A stretch of 64,000 bases of DNA from Erythrocercus mccallii (taxonomy: Eukaryota; Chordata; Aves; Passeriformes; Dicruridae): positions 124,001-188,000 of the forward strand of contig VZRG01000190.1 in the NCBI GenBank assembly GCA_013397435.1. Direction: 5' to 3'. The translations under genes and the position numbers were made by a program. Below the pieces are notes generated by a model, which saw nothing but the letters and a program-made list of their open reading frames with translations, ran no database searches and was not told where the DNA came from. How positions within the stretch are numbered: the stretch's first letter is position 1; each line of letters begins with the position of its first letter. This document shows positions 1 to 11,960 of the stretch, one piece after another.

Positions 1-223
1 TCTTAAGACATTAATTACAGGGTCACTGACTTTGGCAGATTACTTGCCAAATTGAGTTGCATCCCAATATCCTATATTTTATTGGGATGACCACCCATCT
101 TGACACCCGGATTGGGCTTGACCTAAGATTATCCAACAATGAAATCATGACTTTTTAAAGGGAGAGGATGAATGGCTGCTCTAAAGTGATCTAAGATCAT
201 TTAACAAAGCCACAAGCACTCAC

Positions 224-322
224 CTTTCTCCAGCTCCTGGCCATATGGACCAACTTCTCCTTTTGTCTCAATACCAACAATTGCAGAGTTGCATGGGAAG
301 TTTAATTTGCTAGGTGATCTGT
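224..322 (-). CDS. Internal coding exon, 99 nt, gene not recognised
   Basis: On the minus strand a run of T ends in TTTTTTTAG just before position 322, which makes a strong acceptor. The open frame runs 33 codons to GAGAAAG at 224, followed by GTGAGT, a consensus donor. The exon begins with two bases of a split codon and ends with one, so it is a symmetric phase 1-1 exon that could be skipped without a frameshift. The peptide begins RSPSKLNFPCNSAIVG and continues IETKGEVGPYGQELEK. It is hydrophilic, has one cysteine and shows no membrane segment. I cannot assign a family. Phase 1-1 exons are common in extracellular modules, but that is only a hint. Preceding exons should lie at higher coordinates and the following one beyond the left edge. 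The paired splice signals set it apart from the chance ORFs elsewhere in the window. Confidence 0.55.
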
Positions 323-1553
323 CTAAAAAAAAATAAAAATTAAAACATTGCAAATCTCTTCTTGTTAGGGTAGCTTTAAGCTGGATCAAAGAGGAGGACA
401 GAATCTTCCATAAATGTGATTGTCACCACAAAAATGTCACAGGAGTAAATGCCTGCTCTGGCATCAGCAAGGTTCTGGTGAACTTTGGAAGAACTAGCAT
501 TTCCTCCTGGAAGTGAAAATTCCCCCAAGAATGGACCACAGGAATGCACAGGGAAGCTGTGAGCCTCAGATCAGGTCAGTATCTACACTGTACAGGACTC
601 CCAAAACAAGGAATAGCACTCATCACCCGACCCAGGTAGGGGCTCAGAAGGAGCAGCAAAAGGAGCTCAGGTTTGTCTTCTCAGATCAGCAGTAGATTCA
701 TGTGGAAGAGGGTACACAGGCTGATTCCTGTGTTCAAAAGTCTTTCTCATTCCTTTCTTTCACATCTTGGTCTCTGGTTTTATGTAACACAGGTGCAGAG
801 CCATTCACTGAATTGCCATAAACCCTCACTATTCCACTGCCCATTATCAAACTGAAACAAGCTCTCTGACATTTTAAATTGAGAGATATTTGTAAAAGGA
901 ACCCGAAATACATCTTTTCAGCTTGTGTTTTGAAGTTGATGATAGACAATCTCATAATTTAGTAGCTATAACAACAATGTGATTTAATACAGAAATTCAG
1001 CCTTCCTGATGCTTGGTGGAAAAACAAGTGGCAGAGATTTTTATTGGCCCACCTGCAGGGAGGAGCTGAAACCCCAAGGCTGGTGGAGACAACCCCTGGC
1101 TGCAGTTTGGGATCAGCAGTGTCCTTGCAGAGTCGTGGGTCTGGCTGGGGCATTCCTTCCTCAATAGGCACCATTTATCACCAAGATGCGGCTGGGTTCC
1201 AACAGCGACAGAAGGAAAACACTGGCAATGTTTTCATTAAAAGGTACAAAAGATTTGCAGTGTAGCTGACAGAGGCCATATGTGACCTGCTCAATGTTCA
1301 GCAGGGCTGATAAAGAGCAAAAGGAGCGTCCTGTGAAGGTAAAGCTATACCTCACCTTAATGAACAGCCACTCAGGGGTAGGAGGTGGGAGAGGACGATC
1401 AGATTTCCTCTGACCTGGAGTTCAACTTCTTTGGATGCAACCAGGAGTGGCTGAGATAGCAAGGTAGCTCAGAATAAAAAGAGTGAGAAAAGAGGGAGAT
1501 CCTCTTTTTCTTCCTTAATGGAAAAGCTTGGCCTGGGGCTGTTCACAAGTTGC

Positions 1554-1570
1554 CAGCAGCAGCAGCAGCA
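1554..1570 (+). repeat. Short (CAG)n microsatellite
   Basis: Five and two-thirds perfect CAG units lie in noncoding sequence. No credible coding frame passes through it. Confidence 0.9.
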
Positions 1571-2820
1571 ATCTGCATGCAGACTGTTGTTTTCTGCATG
1601 TCACAGCAAAACCTTACTGGGAAAAGAACCAGGATGCGTGCAAAAATGTCTCCTGTTTTCACAGGTGGAAGCATTTTAGAGTTATGGAGGAGCAAGAGCC
1701 ACCCATTTCCCCTCTGGCAACTTTGCATGTCAATCTTACACAACTGTGATCAGCCGTGGCAATGGCCATGAGCAGCATCACCAAGGCCTTGGCAGACAAA
1801 AGAAGTGCCCCATCCCCTTGGGCTCTGTAAAGAGTTCAGAGAGCTGCATTTCCTCATCTTGTATCAAGAACAAATACAAGTGCTATAGGACTGTGGGCAG
1901 CAATTAAGACAGTTTCTTACAACAGGGAGTCTGCTCTTCTCTAACCTCAGTCAACACAAGATGCCAATCAGTCCTGTTCACCTTCCTGCCACTCTTCCCA
2001 TCTGCCTGATCTGCTGCATTTTGCCTGATGTTCCTTAGTTACATGTTTACAGAGTGTTTCATATTTGGTACCTTTTATTTCATTCTAGTGTTTTCAGCTG
2101 CTACTGTGAAATCAATTTAAAAAAAAAAAGTTACTAATGCAGCACAGGAGAGATGGTTTGTACAATCATACCAGACGTAAGAGAAGAAGGAAACAAATCT
2201 CAACCTTATTTCATGCTGTTGAAAAACACTTGAATAAATCCAAACATTTCCTCAAAGTTAAACTAGAGGTCAGACACAGAGGAAGAGACTTGATGTTGCT
2301 TCATTCCCTGTAGGCTTGAGATCAGAGTAAACTTCAGCTTGCTTGTAACACTAGGCACTGACACGGAGCCAGCTCTGGGGTGGCACTTGGCAGTGTTCAA
2401 TCCTGCAATTCCTCTGGCTGAAGGCATTTGAGTGCTAATTCACCTGCCAGTGGCTGGGGCCCTGGTTACAGCAGTGCTGCACAAGAAACACTGCAAATGT
2501 TTTATCAATTAGGCATGTGAACCACAGAGAGCTGAATGTCCACACAGTTAAAAGGTTAATATAAATAACTATATTTAAAAACATTATTTATTGTTTCTTC
2601 AAGTAGCAGGCCTTCACAGCCCCATGGCTCTGTGGCTGGAATATGGTTTCACAGAATTTACGTGGGCACTTGTTGAGGTGTGTGGGGGTGAGGTTTGTGT
2701 TCCAGCATCCTGACACCCTCTGCTTGTATATCATTTGTTACTCACCTCGCTCCTGCCCTCTGCTCGCCTCCTTCACCGCCCCAGCTGTGCAAAGGAGGCT
2801 TTGTAGAACTGGCAGGGTCA

Positions 2821-2960
2821 GTGATTAATTACACAAAGACAAACAGAGTTAATATTCTTCCTGGATAGGACTAATTACTCAAGTGTTTGCTTTTATAAAC
2901 CTCAGATTGATTGTTTCAGAGACAAATCAGTCTAATTGAAAAGACCGTTTGTTTCCAAGA
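2821..2960. promoter_or_regulatory. Candidate enhancer with dense homeodomain, SOX and forkhead-like motifs
   Basis: Within about 140 bases there are two TAATTA cores (in gattaattac and ctaattactc), a further TAATT-type site (tctaattg), ACAAAG and ATTGTTT-type SOX-like words, and TGTTTGC and TGTTTG forkhead-like words. Such AT-rich clusters with few repeats are typical of vertebrate developmental enhancers. The motifs are short and expected by chance in AT-rich DNA, so this is a suggestion only. No conservation could be tested. Confidence 0.2.
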
Positions 2961-5900
2961 GAGGAAAAATAACATGTTTGTGCATCATGGACTGGGGAGG
3001 CCTTTTTTCCTCTCCTTTTCAAACGGGAGGCAGTGAAAGGGTTGGTGCATATTGTTGCACCCTCACTGGACATTAGAGTGGCTGTGCCTCAGCCATTCCC
3101 AGACCATTTCCCCTTTCACACAAGCTGTTATTTCTCTCACCAGCACTTTGTGGAGGATTATGGGGTGTGAGGTGGAGGGTATGCACATACTGAAAAGCAG
3201 TCCCAGCCCAACATGCTCAGGATTTAGTTGAACAAAGGCAGGAAGGGAGAAGGGGCACAAGATACACTCGTCTGTTTCTTGTATATTCTCTGAATCAATT
3301 CATGAAGCCTCTCCAATCTGGGGAACTGAAAACAACTGGCATATCATTTCTGCTCCAGTGCACTCAAAACACTTTACTGCCTTTCTGCTGCCTTAGTCTT
3401 GTGAGTCACCTCCTACTCTCTCCTCTCCTTGGCACCTCACTATCTCAGAGCACTTTGAACTCCTTTGTCTTTCCTTGCAGCCCACCCCCTCTGATGTCTT
3501 CTTTCACTGATGTCTCCTCTGACCTTTTTCATTTGTATTTGTTCCTTTCCAGTAGATTTAAGCAGACAGGATTGGATTCATGGAGCAGCCCTGGGACAAG
3601 AAAGCTGCCTGAGTGCCATAACAGAAAGCACTGACATGAGAAAAAGGTACAACAGAGACCTGGCATGAAATGCATGCCTGGGCCCTTCACCCCTGAGAAA
3701 CCTGGCCCAGTGGACTGAAGCAAGGGACTGGAAAAGGGGTTGCATCTCAAGAGGAACCTTGAGTATTGTTATACCAAGATGTCCAGGAATGTAGAGTGAG
3801 GCCAGGCATCGATCTCCAGCTCCTGATCCCACTTACAGTACTGACCTGCTCAGCTTATGTCTGCACACTGCCCACATGGCCTCTTGGGAGGGAAGGGAAG
3901 AAGTCCTCACTGTGGAATTGGGCCCATGAGTGAGCAGGATACTTGCAGGCCATTCAGTTCAGGTTACTCTTAGCTAGGTCATGATAATGCAGGAGGTAGA
4001 GGAAATTCTGTGCCCTTTGTCACATGGACCAGCAGATCACTTCCCTTTTTTGGCTCCAAAAATCTCTCAGCAGAGATGCATCCCATCAGTTTGCTCCCTG
4101 CTGTCTATCACGTGAGTGAGGCTGCAGGACATGAAGGCCACCTTCCATTCTGGCTAGAAGTAATCAATCTTAGATGATGAGACAAGGGAAAACCACCTCC
4201 AAAGAACTCAACCGAACAGAGGCTGGGGCACCGAGGGACTGATCTGAGAGTGAAGTGGCAAAGCAGCCCCAGGAGCTCCCAGAGGAGACATGAGAGAAGC
4301 CCCAGAGACCAGGCAAGAGTTAGTGTCATCATCCTGGGGGAGAAAACATGGATGCTTTGCAGAAGGAAGCATGTGCAAATAAACCATCTCCCACTGCTAG
4401 TTTTCGGCTGCTTGTTTTCAGCTGTGCTTGGGAAAACACAGCAATAGGGTCATTCTTCATAAATAAACACTCATAGCATCAGCTGCCTTGCCAGGGAAAA
4501 TAACACTGCAGGCATTTGCTAACTAGCCGTGTCTGAGAGGAACAGAAATCTCACTGCTGGATTAAGCTGAGAAAGAAGTGGAGAGAAACCCCAAATAAAA
4601 CAAGTCTGGCCCAGTTGCTGTCCCGCTTTTTTTTCCTAAAATAAAAAAAGATTTAATGCAAATTTCTCCATTCTCCACCACCACCAAAATCAGGTGAGCA
4701 TTTTCCACACTGAAAGAATACAAACCATAAAGCAGACCAACACTTTTTCAGGAATGCTCTCATCAGGCAATTAGCCAGCTCTCTTATTAGGCCATGACAA
4801 CAATTATGGCATGGTGCTGCCTCCCACACTTTGACTTAGGACAAGAAAGCCCAGCAGTACCCTGTAAATCCCAACACTGCTGACAGTCAAAATCAGGAGC
4901 AGCTCATTCCCCTGGGAAACAGGTTTGTGAGAAAGGTGCTGAGCTTTCCTTACCCATATGCTTTCTGTTCTCACTACATCTATGCCTTCACCTGCTTTTT
5001 GTTTATCTCTGTCACAAAACTCATGTGTGAGAGCCTAGAACTAAGGATTTTCCTTTTCCCTTCCTCACTTCCCCTCCCTCAAGAGAAGACACTTCTAAGT
5101 ATTTGAGCATTTTCTTTCTGGCTCCTGGCCTTCCCTTGCTGTCCCTCCGTTTTGTTCTGGATGAGTTATATGGTGTCAAGTGTCCACAGCAGCCATCCCT
5201 GCTCTAGTCCAGCACTGCAACGTACAGGAGATGCATGGTGGAGAGGGAAGAGTGCAGAGAGAAAGGGAACTACCGGATATTAAAAATTGCTGACCCTTTA
5301 CAATCATTAATGCTGAGAGAGGATATATTTTTCATGTGGGAGGGCTGGGCAATTTTCACAAAATTGCTGGGCTGTTTGGTGATCAGGCAGAAATTCAACT
5401 GCAATAACATGTTCTCCAGTTTCCTAGCTGAATACCAGGAGGTTTGGAGATGAAGCCACCTTTGACACCTTTGATCAAACCTTTCCTGCTCTTGGCAGGG
5501 GTTGCTGCTCTGATGTGACACATGTCATTATGGAGGTCACAACAATAACTTTCCTCTTTCAGTTTCAGGGCTGGTTCCACAGAAGGCACCTGCTGGTGCT
5601 GCTGTAATGGAGAAATGCTGCAGAGCAACAGCCTTTCCTCAGGCTTAGTGGGATCACTCAATGGAAATTATATGAGACATTTACTCTTTCCCTGTTTCAC
5701 TTGCAGCTATCATTTCTTATTTCTAGTTGCTAATAACAACCACCGGCCTGATCAGCAGTAATTCCTCTCAGCATATTGCAAAGAAAATCAGAGTCTTTTT
5801 TTAGAGAGTGAGAAGAGCAAGGGACAGGGAAAAGCAAGGCTTGCCTAGCACCTCCCAGTAATCCAGGGGCATACAGATCTCTTGAGGCCTGATCCAGCAA

Positions 5901-6357
5901 CAGAGACTAGAAGAAATGCTACCTGACATTAAATGTTTCTTAAGCAGGCATGCACATATACACAGATGACACGGCAAAAATTGTACATAATATTTGGTAC
6001 CAGTGCTGCAAATTGGTACATGCCAAAATGGTTTCCAGAAGCAGCCCCAACTTTCACTGTCAAACAGACAACATGATTGAGCCAGTCATGCTTGTAACCG
6101 TCTCCCTCTTGCTCTCCTTCTTCCTGCCAGCCAAGTGACCTTATCTCATCAGTGAATGCCAAAAGTCAAACCCCAAACATGAAGAGTTTTCCCAAGTGTT
6201 TCATGAGAAGAGGTTTGTGGGGATTAACATGCCTGAAACCAAACTGACTTTACAAAAATTAGACTGCAATGCCTAATTTACTACACAAATAAAAAGCCTT
6301 TCTGCAGGTACTTCTGCTTTTTTATTTAAAATCAGTGTAGTCTGGCCAGAATGAGAG

Positions 6358-6421
6358 GGAGAGGAGAGGAGAGGAGAGGAGAGGAGAGGAGAGGAGAGGA
6401 GAGGAGAGGAGAGGAGAGGAG
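6358..6421 (+). repeat. (GGAGA)n pentanucleotide microsatellite at an assembly gap
   Basis: Nearly thirteen perfect GGAGA units run directly into a run of N, so the true array is longer than shown. The purine-only strand could form triplex or other non-B structure, which often causes gaps in assemblies. Confidence 0.95.
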
Positions 6422-6611
6422 NNNNNNNNNNNNNNNNNNNNNNNNNNNNNNNNNNNNNNNNNNNNNNNNNNNNNNNNNNNNNNNNNNNNNNNNNNNNNNN
6501 NNNNNNNNNNNNNNNNNNNNNNNNNNNNNNNNNNNNNNNNNNNNNNNNNNNNNNNNNNNNNNNNNNNNNNNNNNNNNNNNNNNNNNNNNNNNNNNNNNNN
6601 NNNNNNNNNNN
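6422..6611. other. Assembly gap (190 N)
   Basis: Unbroken run of N. The left edge is the GGAGA array. The right edge is ordinary unique-looking sequence, so the gap most likely hides the rest of the array. Reading frames drawn across it have no meaning. Confidence 0.98.
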
Positions 6612-7232
6612 GGCTGGGCTGATTGGAGTAGTTCCCTGCTGCTGTTTAATCCATTGAATGGGTAGACACCTTGCAGGACTCACATTTCAGTTTTTCAAGC
6701 ACACTGTAGTGTTGCATCAAACACACCCCTTCCACAATATCTACAGAACTACTATAAAGAAGCTCTCTTTCCAATCCTTACTTCACAGCAGAATGAAAGA
6801 AATTGGTAACAGAAAAGACACACCACGATTTTTCTCTTTCCATTGCATTTGTTTTCTGGCATCCTGTAATACCATTCTATAACGTTGTGTCATGTGCTGA
6901 ATGCTTTTCTGTGCAAACAAAAACACAGAAACATGGGTTTTGCTTCAGGAGTGAACAGCAGTTGATAGGAGCACTTTGTGGTCAGATATGGCTACTGTAT
7001 ATTTTATTGAATTTGAAACAGACACTGAGAGGCAAATCACTTTGCAGATGTCAGGGCAATTCGATCTGGAGGGAACCTGATCCTACAAGCTTCTGCACTG
7101 CACTGACTTTCAAACCTTGGGAAATTTTAAACATCTGAAACAATCACTAGAAGTTAAATGCTCTTGCTTACTTGTAAGCACAACCTTGTAGCCCACAGAA
7201 AGGATTTGAGGATTTGAGCAAACAGGCAAAGA

Positions 7233-7475
7233 TCAGTCCCTCTGCCTAGGTTTAGCTGCACTGTCCAATTTAGAGACAGAAACAAATCTGCTCAGATCAG
7301 AATGCCGCCAGTCAGGACAGACAGATCCATACTGGTCTGTGGCTGCATCCTCGATATGCTGTGTGACTGGAGGCTTGTTTGGGAATGCTGCTAATGCAAC
7401 AGGTTTCACCCCAGCAAGATATTTTTTTACCTCTGAGATGCTGAGGGGCTTAGCAATTACTCTTTTGAGGTTCTT
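7233..7475 (-). CDS. Possible terminal coding exon, unrecognised, weak
   Basis: On the minus strand a pyrimidine-rich tract ending in GTTGTCTCAG gives a good acceptor before position 7475. The frame then stays open for 80 codons to a TGA at 7233-7235. The peptide begins KNLKRVIAKPLSISEVKK, has a proline-rich middle (AAFPNKPPVTQHIED) and ends SKLDSAAKPRQRD, a balanced, hydrophilic, protein-like composition. An AATAAA lies about 225 bases beyond the stop (7003-7008), which fits a last exon but is common by chance. A cryptic donor after GAG at 7431 would instead leave a 45-nt exon. Neither form supplies the phase needed to join the exon at 224-322, so it would belong to another transcript or be chance. 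I do not recognise a family. Confidence 0.22.
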   Translation of the reverse strand, partial: KNLKRVIAKPLSISEVKKYLAGVKPVALAAFPNKPPVTQHIEDAATDQYGSVCPDWRHSDLSRFVSVSKLDSAAKPRQRD

Positions 7476-7551
7476 CTGAGACAACAGACAAAAGAAAGTT
7501 TTTATTTAGGGTAACCATGTTTTCATCTGTAAAACTTGAGAACTTTTAGGG

Positions 7552-7569
7552 TCATGACTGTCATGACTG
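7552..7569 (+). repeat. Perfect 9-bp tandem duplication
   Basis: The unit tcatgactg is present twice head to tail. It is probably a slippage product. Confidence 0.9.
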
Positions 7570-9360
7570 CAAAACAGTCTGAATGCCCTTTCTATGGTCT
7601 TCTGAAAATGTCAGCTTTCAATTATGCCTCAACATATATATATTTCTCAGTGCAAGGACATGGGGGTTTATTTTGCCAAGTAACACCACATTCTGATGAG
7701 GTTCATTAATATAGCTGATGGGAAAAGGTCATCTCTGTCCCTGCACTAAATACCATTATTTTGACATTTGGATTTCAGCCTCCACTAGGCTCCATGAAGA
7801 GAGAGAGAAAAAAAGAAAACCACCAAAGTCTTAGAGGATGTAAATACTTAAAAAAAAAAAAAGGGGGTTTTTTTGTTCATAAATCAGAATAAACCCTATA
7901 GTGCACACCTACACAGCTGCACATTCAGGAAAAGGGAGACTGACTGGGCCAAGGGCATGAGGTTTAGATTTCCTGGCAAGTACCAAAGGAGCTCTTTAAA
8001 AAGCAGCCATTTATCTTCACCTGAAAAAAAAAAAAACCTCACAAATTTCAGGACACCAGACTGGAGGTTCACTTTGACCCAGTGAATATTCTCAAATCTT
8101 CACACACATTGAACAAATCCCACTTCAAGCAGAAGATAGGATCGGACTGGAGCTATAGTGAAACAGATGAGCAAATAGGAATTTTGGGGATGCTTTCTCA
8201 CATCTGTTTTTTGCCTGTCTCTAAGGGGGATGCTGGGTACACCTTTCTCAAACACCTAAGGCTTAGGGTTGCACCTCGAAAAAACATTGTTTAGTTAAGA
8301 GAATTAAACACTGATTGTGTTGCAATCAGTTAACAGGAAATCACCTGCATGAGACAGATTTTCTTAAGGAAGCTACTGAACAATAAAAACCACAAAGTTT
8401 TGTCTCTAAAACTGGCCCAGAGCTAGAGAACTGCAGCTTGACTGCAGTTTGAAACACTCTGATCTTCACATTTTAAATTGTCACTGTTTTCTCACAGCCC
8501 AAAACTTCTTGTGAACCAAATTGAAATACTGAAATGAAAATCCTGGGTGTTTATTACCTCAATGTAGCACTAGCATTCCTTCTCAGGAGGTCAAAATTAG
8601 GAGGCAATAGTTTTAGGACAGAAAATCTCTTTGGAGGGTAAGTTTGTATTAATTCTAGAGGATTTTTTTCATAGCATGAAAACATCCTGTCATTACGTAG
8701 AAAGCAAGGCTCTACATCAGCAGTTTATTCCAAGTCATTCTCTTTTGACCTGCCTCTGAGCCAAGCCCCAAATTTAACGTTCAGTGCTTGAATCATGCAT
8801 TACAAGATAAAACAAAGTCCCCAGAGTCTTCCACCCCTCTACAGCTATATAAAAATAAAATTATTTCAGGCAGAGAAGTCACAAACAAGCCAAACACAAC
8901 AGGGCCATAACATGCAGCCTGACATTGCTGGCTCTAAACAAACAAACAATTGCACATTCATTTTGACAAACATCTGAAGAGCTGCACTACACAGAGAGAA
9001 GAGTCCAGGGGCCAATATTCATTCCCAGGCAAGTACATTGGCTTTGGTGGAGTTACTCAATAGGCTTGCAGAGCCATTGTGTGTCTCGCTTCCAGCAGTC
9101 TCCAAGCACATCTGAATCACATTCTTCTGCTAACCGTTTCCTCTCCCCCTGCACAAAAGCAGCCCTAACATAGGGAGCAGCAAAAAGATCAGGCTTTGTT
9201 ATCTTTTCTGCCTGCTCCAATATTTCAAGTGCTTTGGGGGCTTGCTAGTTCCCTTGAGCAGCAGCCATTCCTTGGTTTATTTGGCGTAAATTATACAATT
9301 ATGTTTCATATCATCACAAGGCATCCGCAAATGAATAGCAGACACCCCCCCTGCACTCAG

Positions 9361-9374
9361 CCTGTTTAAACAGG
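9361..9374. repeat. Perfect 14-bp palindrome
   Basis: CCTGTTTAAACAGG equals its own reverse complement. It contains a forkhead-like TGTTTAAAC core on each strand and lies in a block (about 9280-9480) with other AT-rich factor-like words. Function unknown. Confidence 0.85.
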
Positions 9375-9990
9375 ATGCTGGCAGAGGAAAGAATGTGTAA
9401 TACAATGACTCCACACAATTTCCAATGGCAAGAGCCCTTTTACACCTGCATAAATAGAGCTGGGCCAGGCTGGTTGTACAGGCATTGTCTCTTCAAGCTA
9501 CGTGCCCTGCTGTTGTACCAGCCATTGTTTTGATTATGGCTTGGTGTGCTGGCATGCCTTCTACAGGGAATTCATCCTCTACCTGAGTGGTTATTGTTAT
9601 GAAAAGGCAAGTAACAACAGAAAGTAACAATACCTTGTAAAGACCTTGCTGGAGCTATGCAGTACAGCAAAGTTTCACTGAAGGAACATGCTGCTAAACC
9701 TTTCCCTCTGGTTGCCATAGAAGCAAAAAGTTCATCCAATGTGAAATTTGCTATAATTTAGGGTTCTAGTGTCAATAGACTTCAGATTTTACTGGCCACT
9801 CTGTGTCTAAGCTCTGGCTGAACAATTCTGTTTATAGTTCAGATGCAAGCCATAATCCTCAGCTTTCATCCAAGATCACTTTCAAGGCATTCTCCTTCCT
9901 CACATCAGTTCTCCAGAGAGCTTCAGCAACCTTTCTTCTCCTCTCTGATAAGGTCTGTTGCAAATGGTGATGTGGTGGAATCTGGGAATG

Positions 9991-10034
9991 AGATGGATCA
10001 TCTTGGACGTTCAGATGGATCACCTTGGACACTG
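9991..10034 (+). repeat. 22-bp tandem duplication, two copies
   Basis: Both copies start agatggatca and share cttggac. They differ at a few positions, so the duplication is not recent. Confidence 0.85.
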
Positions 10035-10188
10035 AGCATCCTTCCAAACCTTGCCTGGTTGCTACCCAAACTTTCTGATCTGGTCCTTAAACAAGGCATG
10101 GGTGCATGCTCTTATTCAAAGGAATGACTCACCAGATCCTGGAGGGAAGCTCTCAAGAAAATAATGAGGAACCTTAACCTATAACTAT

Positions 10189-10220
10189 ATAACTACTTTT
10201 GCTTCCCCAAAAGTAGTTAT
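10189..10220. repeat. Stem-loop: perfect 13-bp inverted repeat, 6-base loop
   Basis: The left arm ATAACTACTTTTG (10189-10201) and right arm CAAAAGTAGTTAT (10208-10220) pair without mismatch around cttccc. The stem is too short and AT-rich for a typical microRNA precursor. It may be the remnant of a palindromic insertion or a replication-template switch. Confidence 0.85.
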
Positions 10221-11960
10221 GTCAAGAAAAGGTTTTGTGTACAACTTGTCATGAATACATTGAAGGAGGAAAAAAATAGAAGAAACATGAATTCTCCAGG
10301 CACTTCCAGATGGGAGGATGAAATGCCCCATCATCAGCTGTCAGCTGTCATTGGATGATCAGACCACTTTGATATTTAAAATAGACCTTTAAACCAGATG
10401 CAGTGTTAGATTAAAAAGTATAAACCTGTTTAATTGTTTGGCATTATGCAAGGAACGGTTTGTTTAATTAGAAGGCATTTGGCAACTTGTTAGATTGTAA
10501 AATGTTTGACAAAATGCCAGTCAGACCCTCCAAGCAGTAACAGCAACATCAGACACGTACGTGTTGTACATTTTGTGCCACATGTGTGGCACATTCTTCA
10601 GTGGAGCCATTCCAAAGCGGAATTTAATGTCTGGGGAAGGTGTCTGATGAGCAATGCAATTATTTTGCAAAATAGCTACTGCACAAGCAAAGTCAGTGAA
10701 GGATTTTTTGAGGCCCAATCCAAGCAGGACACCTGTAGTTTTGGTCCTCAGGGTCTCTCACTCTTACCCTCACCACTGGAGTGCTTGGCCCCACACACAT
10801 GGGGAAACTCCTTTTTTACCAACCCTTGGTACATGACTCAAAGCACCTCACTTAAATTAGGCTTTTAATGGCTGACGATCACATCCAGTTGAAAGAGATG
10901 GACAGACAAAAGACATTAAGATAAAATGCGACTCCTACAGCGAATTGGCTTTGCTGTGACTGCCAGTGAAGGATGAGACACAGCAGGATGGGCAGCAGGA
11001 CACCCACCCAGACAGACACGAGGGAGCCATCCTCACTCAGGCATTTCTGCTCAGGTTGTCATGCTCCCTGCACGTGTTTTAAAAAGGGAATGTTAAATGG
11101 ATACCAGCACAGTCCTTTGCCTTTTCAGTGGAGGCAGCCAATTTCATTGCATTGAACATGGTGATACAAAAATAAACAGATTGACAATCCAGTAATTTTG
11201 CTGATTGGAAATGTGAAAGGAGCAGGTCTTTTGGGGTTATATCAGGTAATGCAGCTTCCACCTAGAGAGGCCTTGTGGTGGTTTTTTTCCCTGATCATTT
11301 GGAGCTTGTTCTAGAAGAGAGAGAAATTGTAATAATGAAAAATACATTGATAGAGCTGCTCAAAAAACATGTTTGAAATACACAAATTTTGATCCAGTTT
11401 GGTTCAGCAAAACTTTCTGATTGCAACAACTACATTTTTGGCATGAGCAGAATAACAATTATTCATTTTTATGTCTTTCCTTTTGTTCTTTAAATGCTAA
11501 AATCTATGTGTCAGTGATAGTGTTCTGATTTGCTATTTGAACAGGAATATACATCAGTCACTGCAGTGCATTAATGTGTGCATCCTTCCATACTTAACAT
11601 TATGTTTCAGCATTGAACAGAACATATGATCTTGAAGCCAATTCTGAATAAGGACATTTCAAAATATTGGAATTCTTTGCAGACTGGAAATTTTGGTGTT
11701 GTGGACAGTTTTTATTAAAAGCACATAGGAGCAAACTACCTAAATCTTAAAAATGTAATCATCTGTCTCAAATTCAGTTTCTCTTTTATTTGATACCACA
11801 CAGTTGGGTAATTATTTTTTAAAAATATTTCCTAACACTTACTTGTTTTGCTCAGTAAGCTAATAAACCTGATTCCTATTCCTGCTCTAGATTACCCATT
11901 GTGCTCTCAGAAAGTCACTTCAGTGTTCTGTGCTTACATTGTCCACCAGGAAAATCCTAC

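Larger units (their letters stand above)
323..6357. other. Noncoding stretch, probable intron
   Basis: No ORF here has paired splice signals or a recognisable protein. Reading frames of 60-110 codons occur on both strands but overlap each other and have random-looking composition, for example 3302-3634 plus and 3578-3832 minus. The stretch holds a short CAG run at 1554-1570 and a motif-dense AT-rich block near 2821-2960. If the exon at 224-322 is real, this is the 3' part of its upstream intron. Confidence 0.5.
6612..11960. other. Noncoding stretch
   Basis: Unique-looking AT-rich sequence with several A or T homopolymers (about 7850-7870 and 8020-8035). It contains one weak exon candidate (7233-7475), a 9-bp and a 22-bp tandem duplication, a 14-bp palindrome and a 13-bp stem-loop. 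No RNA gene or promoter was recognised. Confidence 0.5.

Noticed and set aside
6273..6683. Open frames spanning the gap at 6422-6611
   Set aside because: Most residues are undefined because of N. The frame is an artefact of the GGAGA array and the gap.
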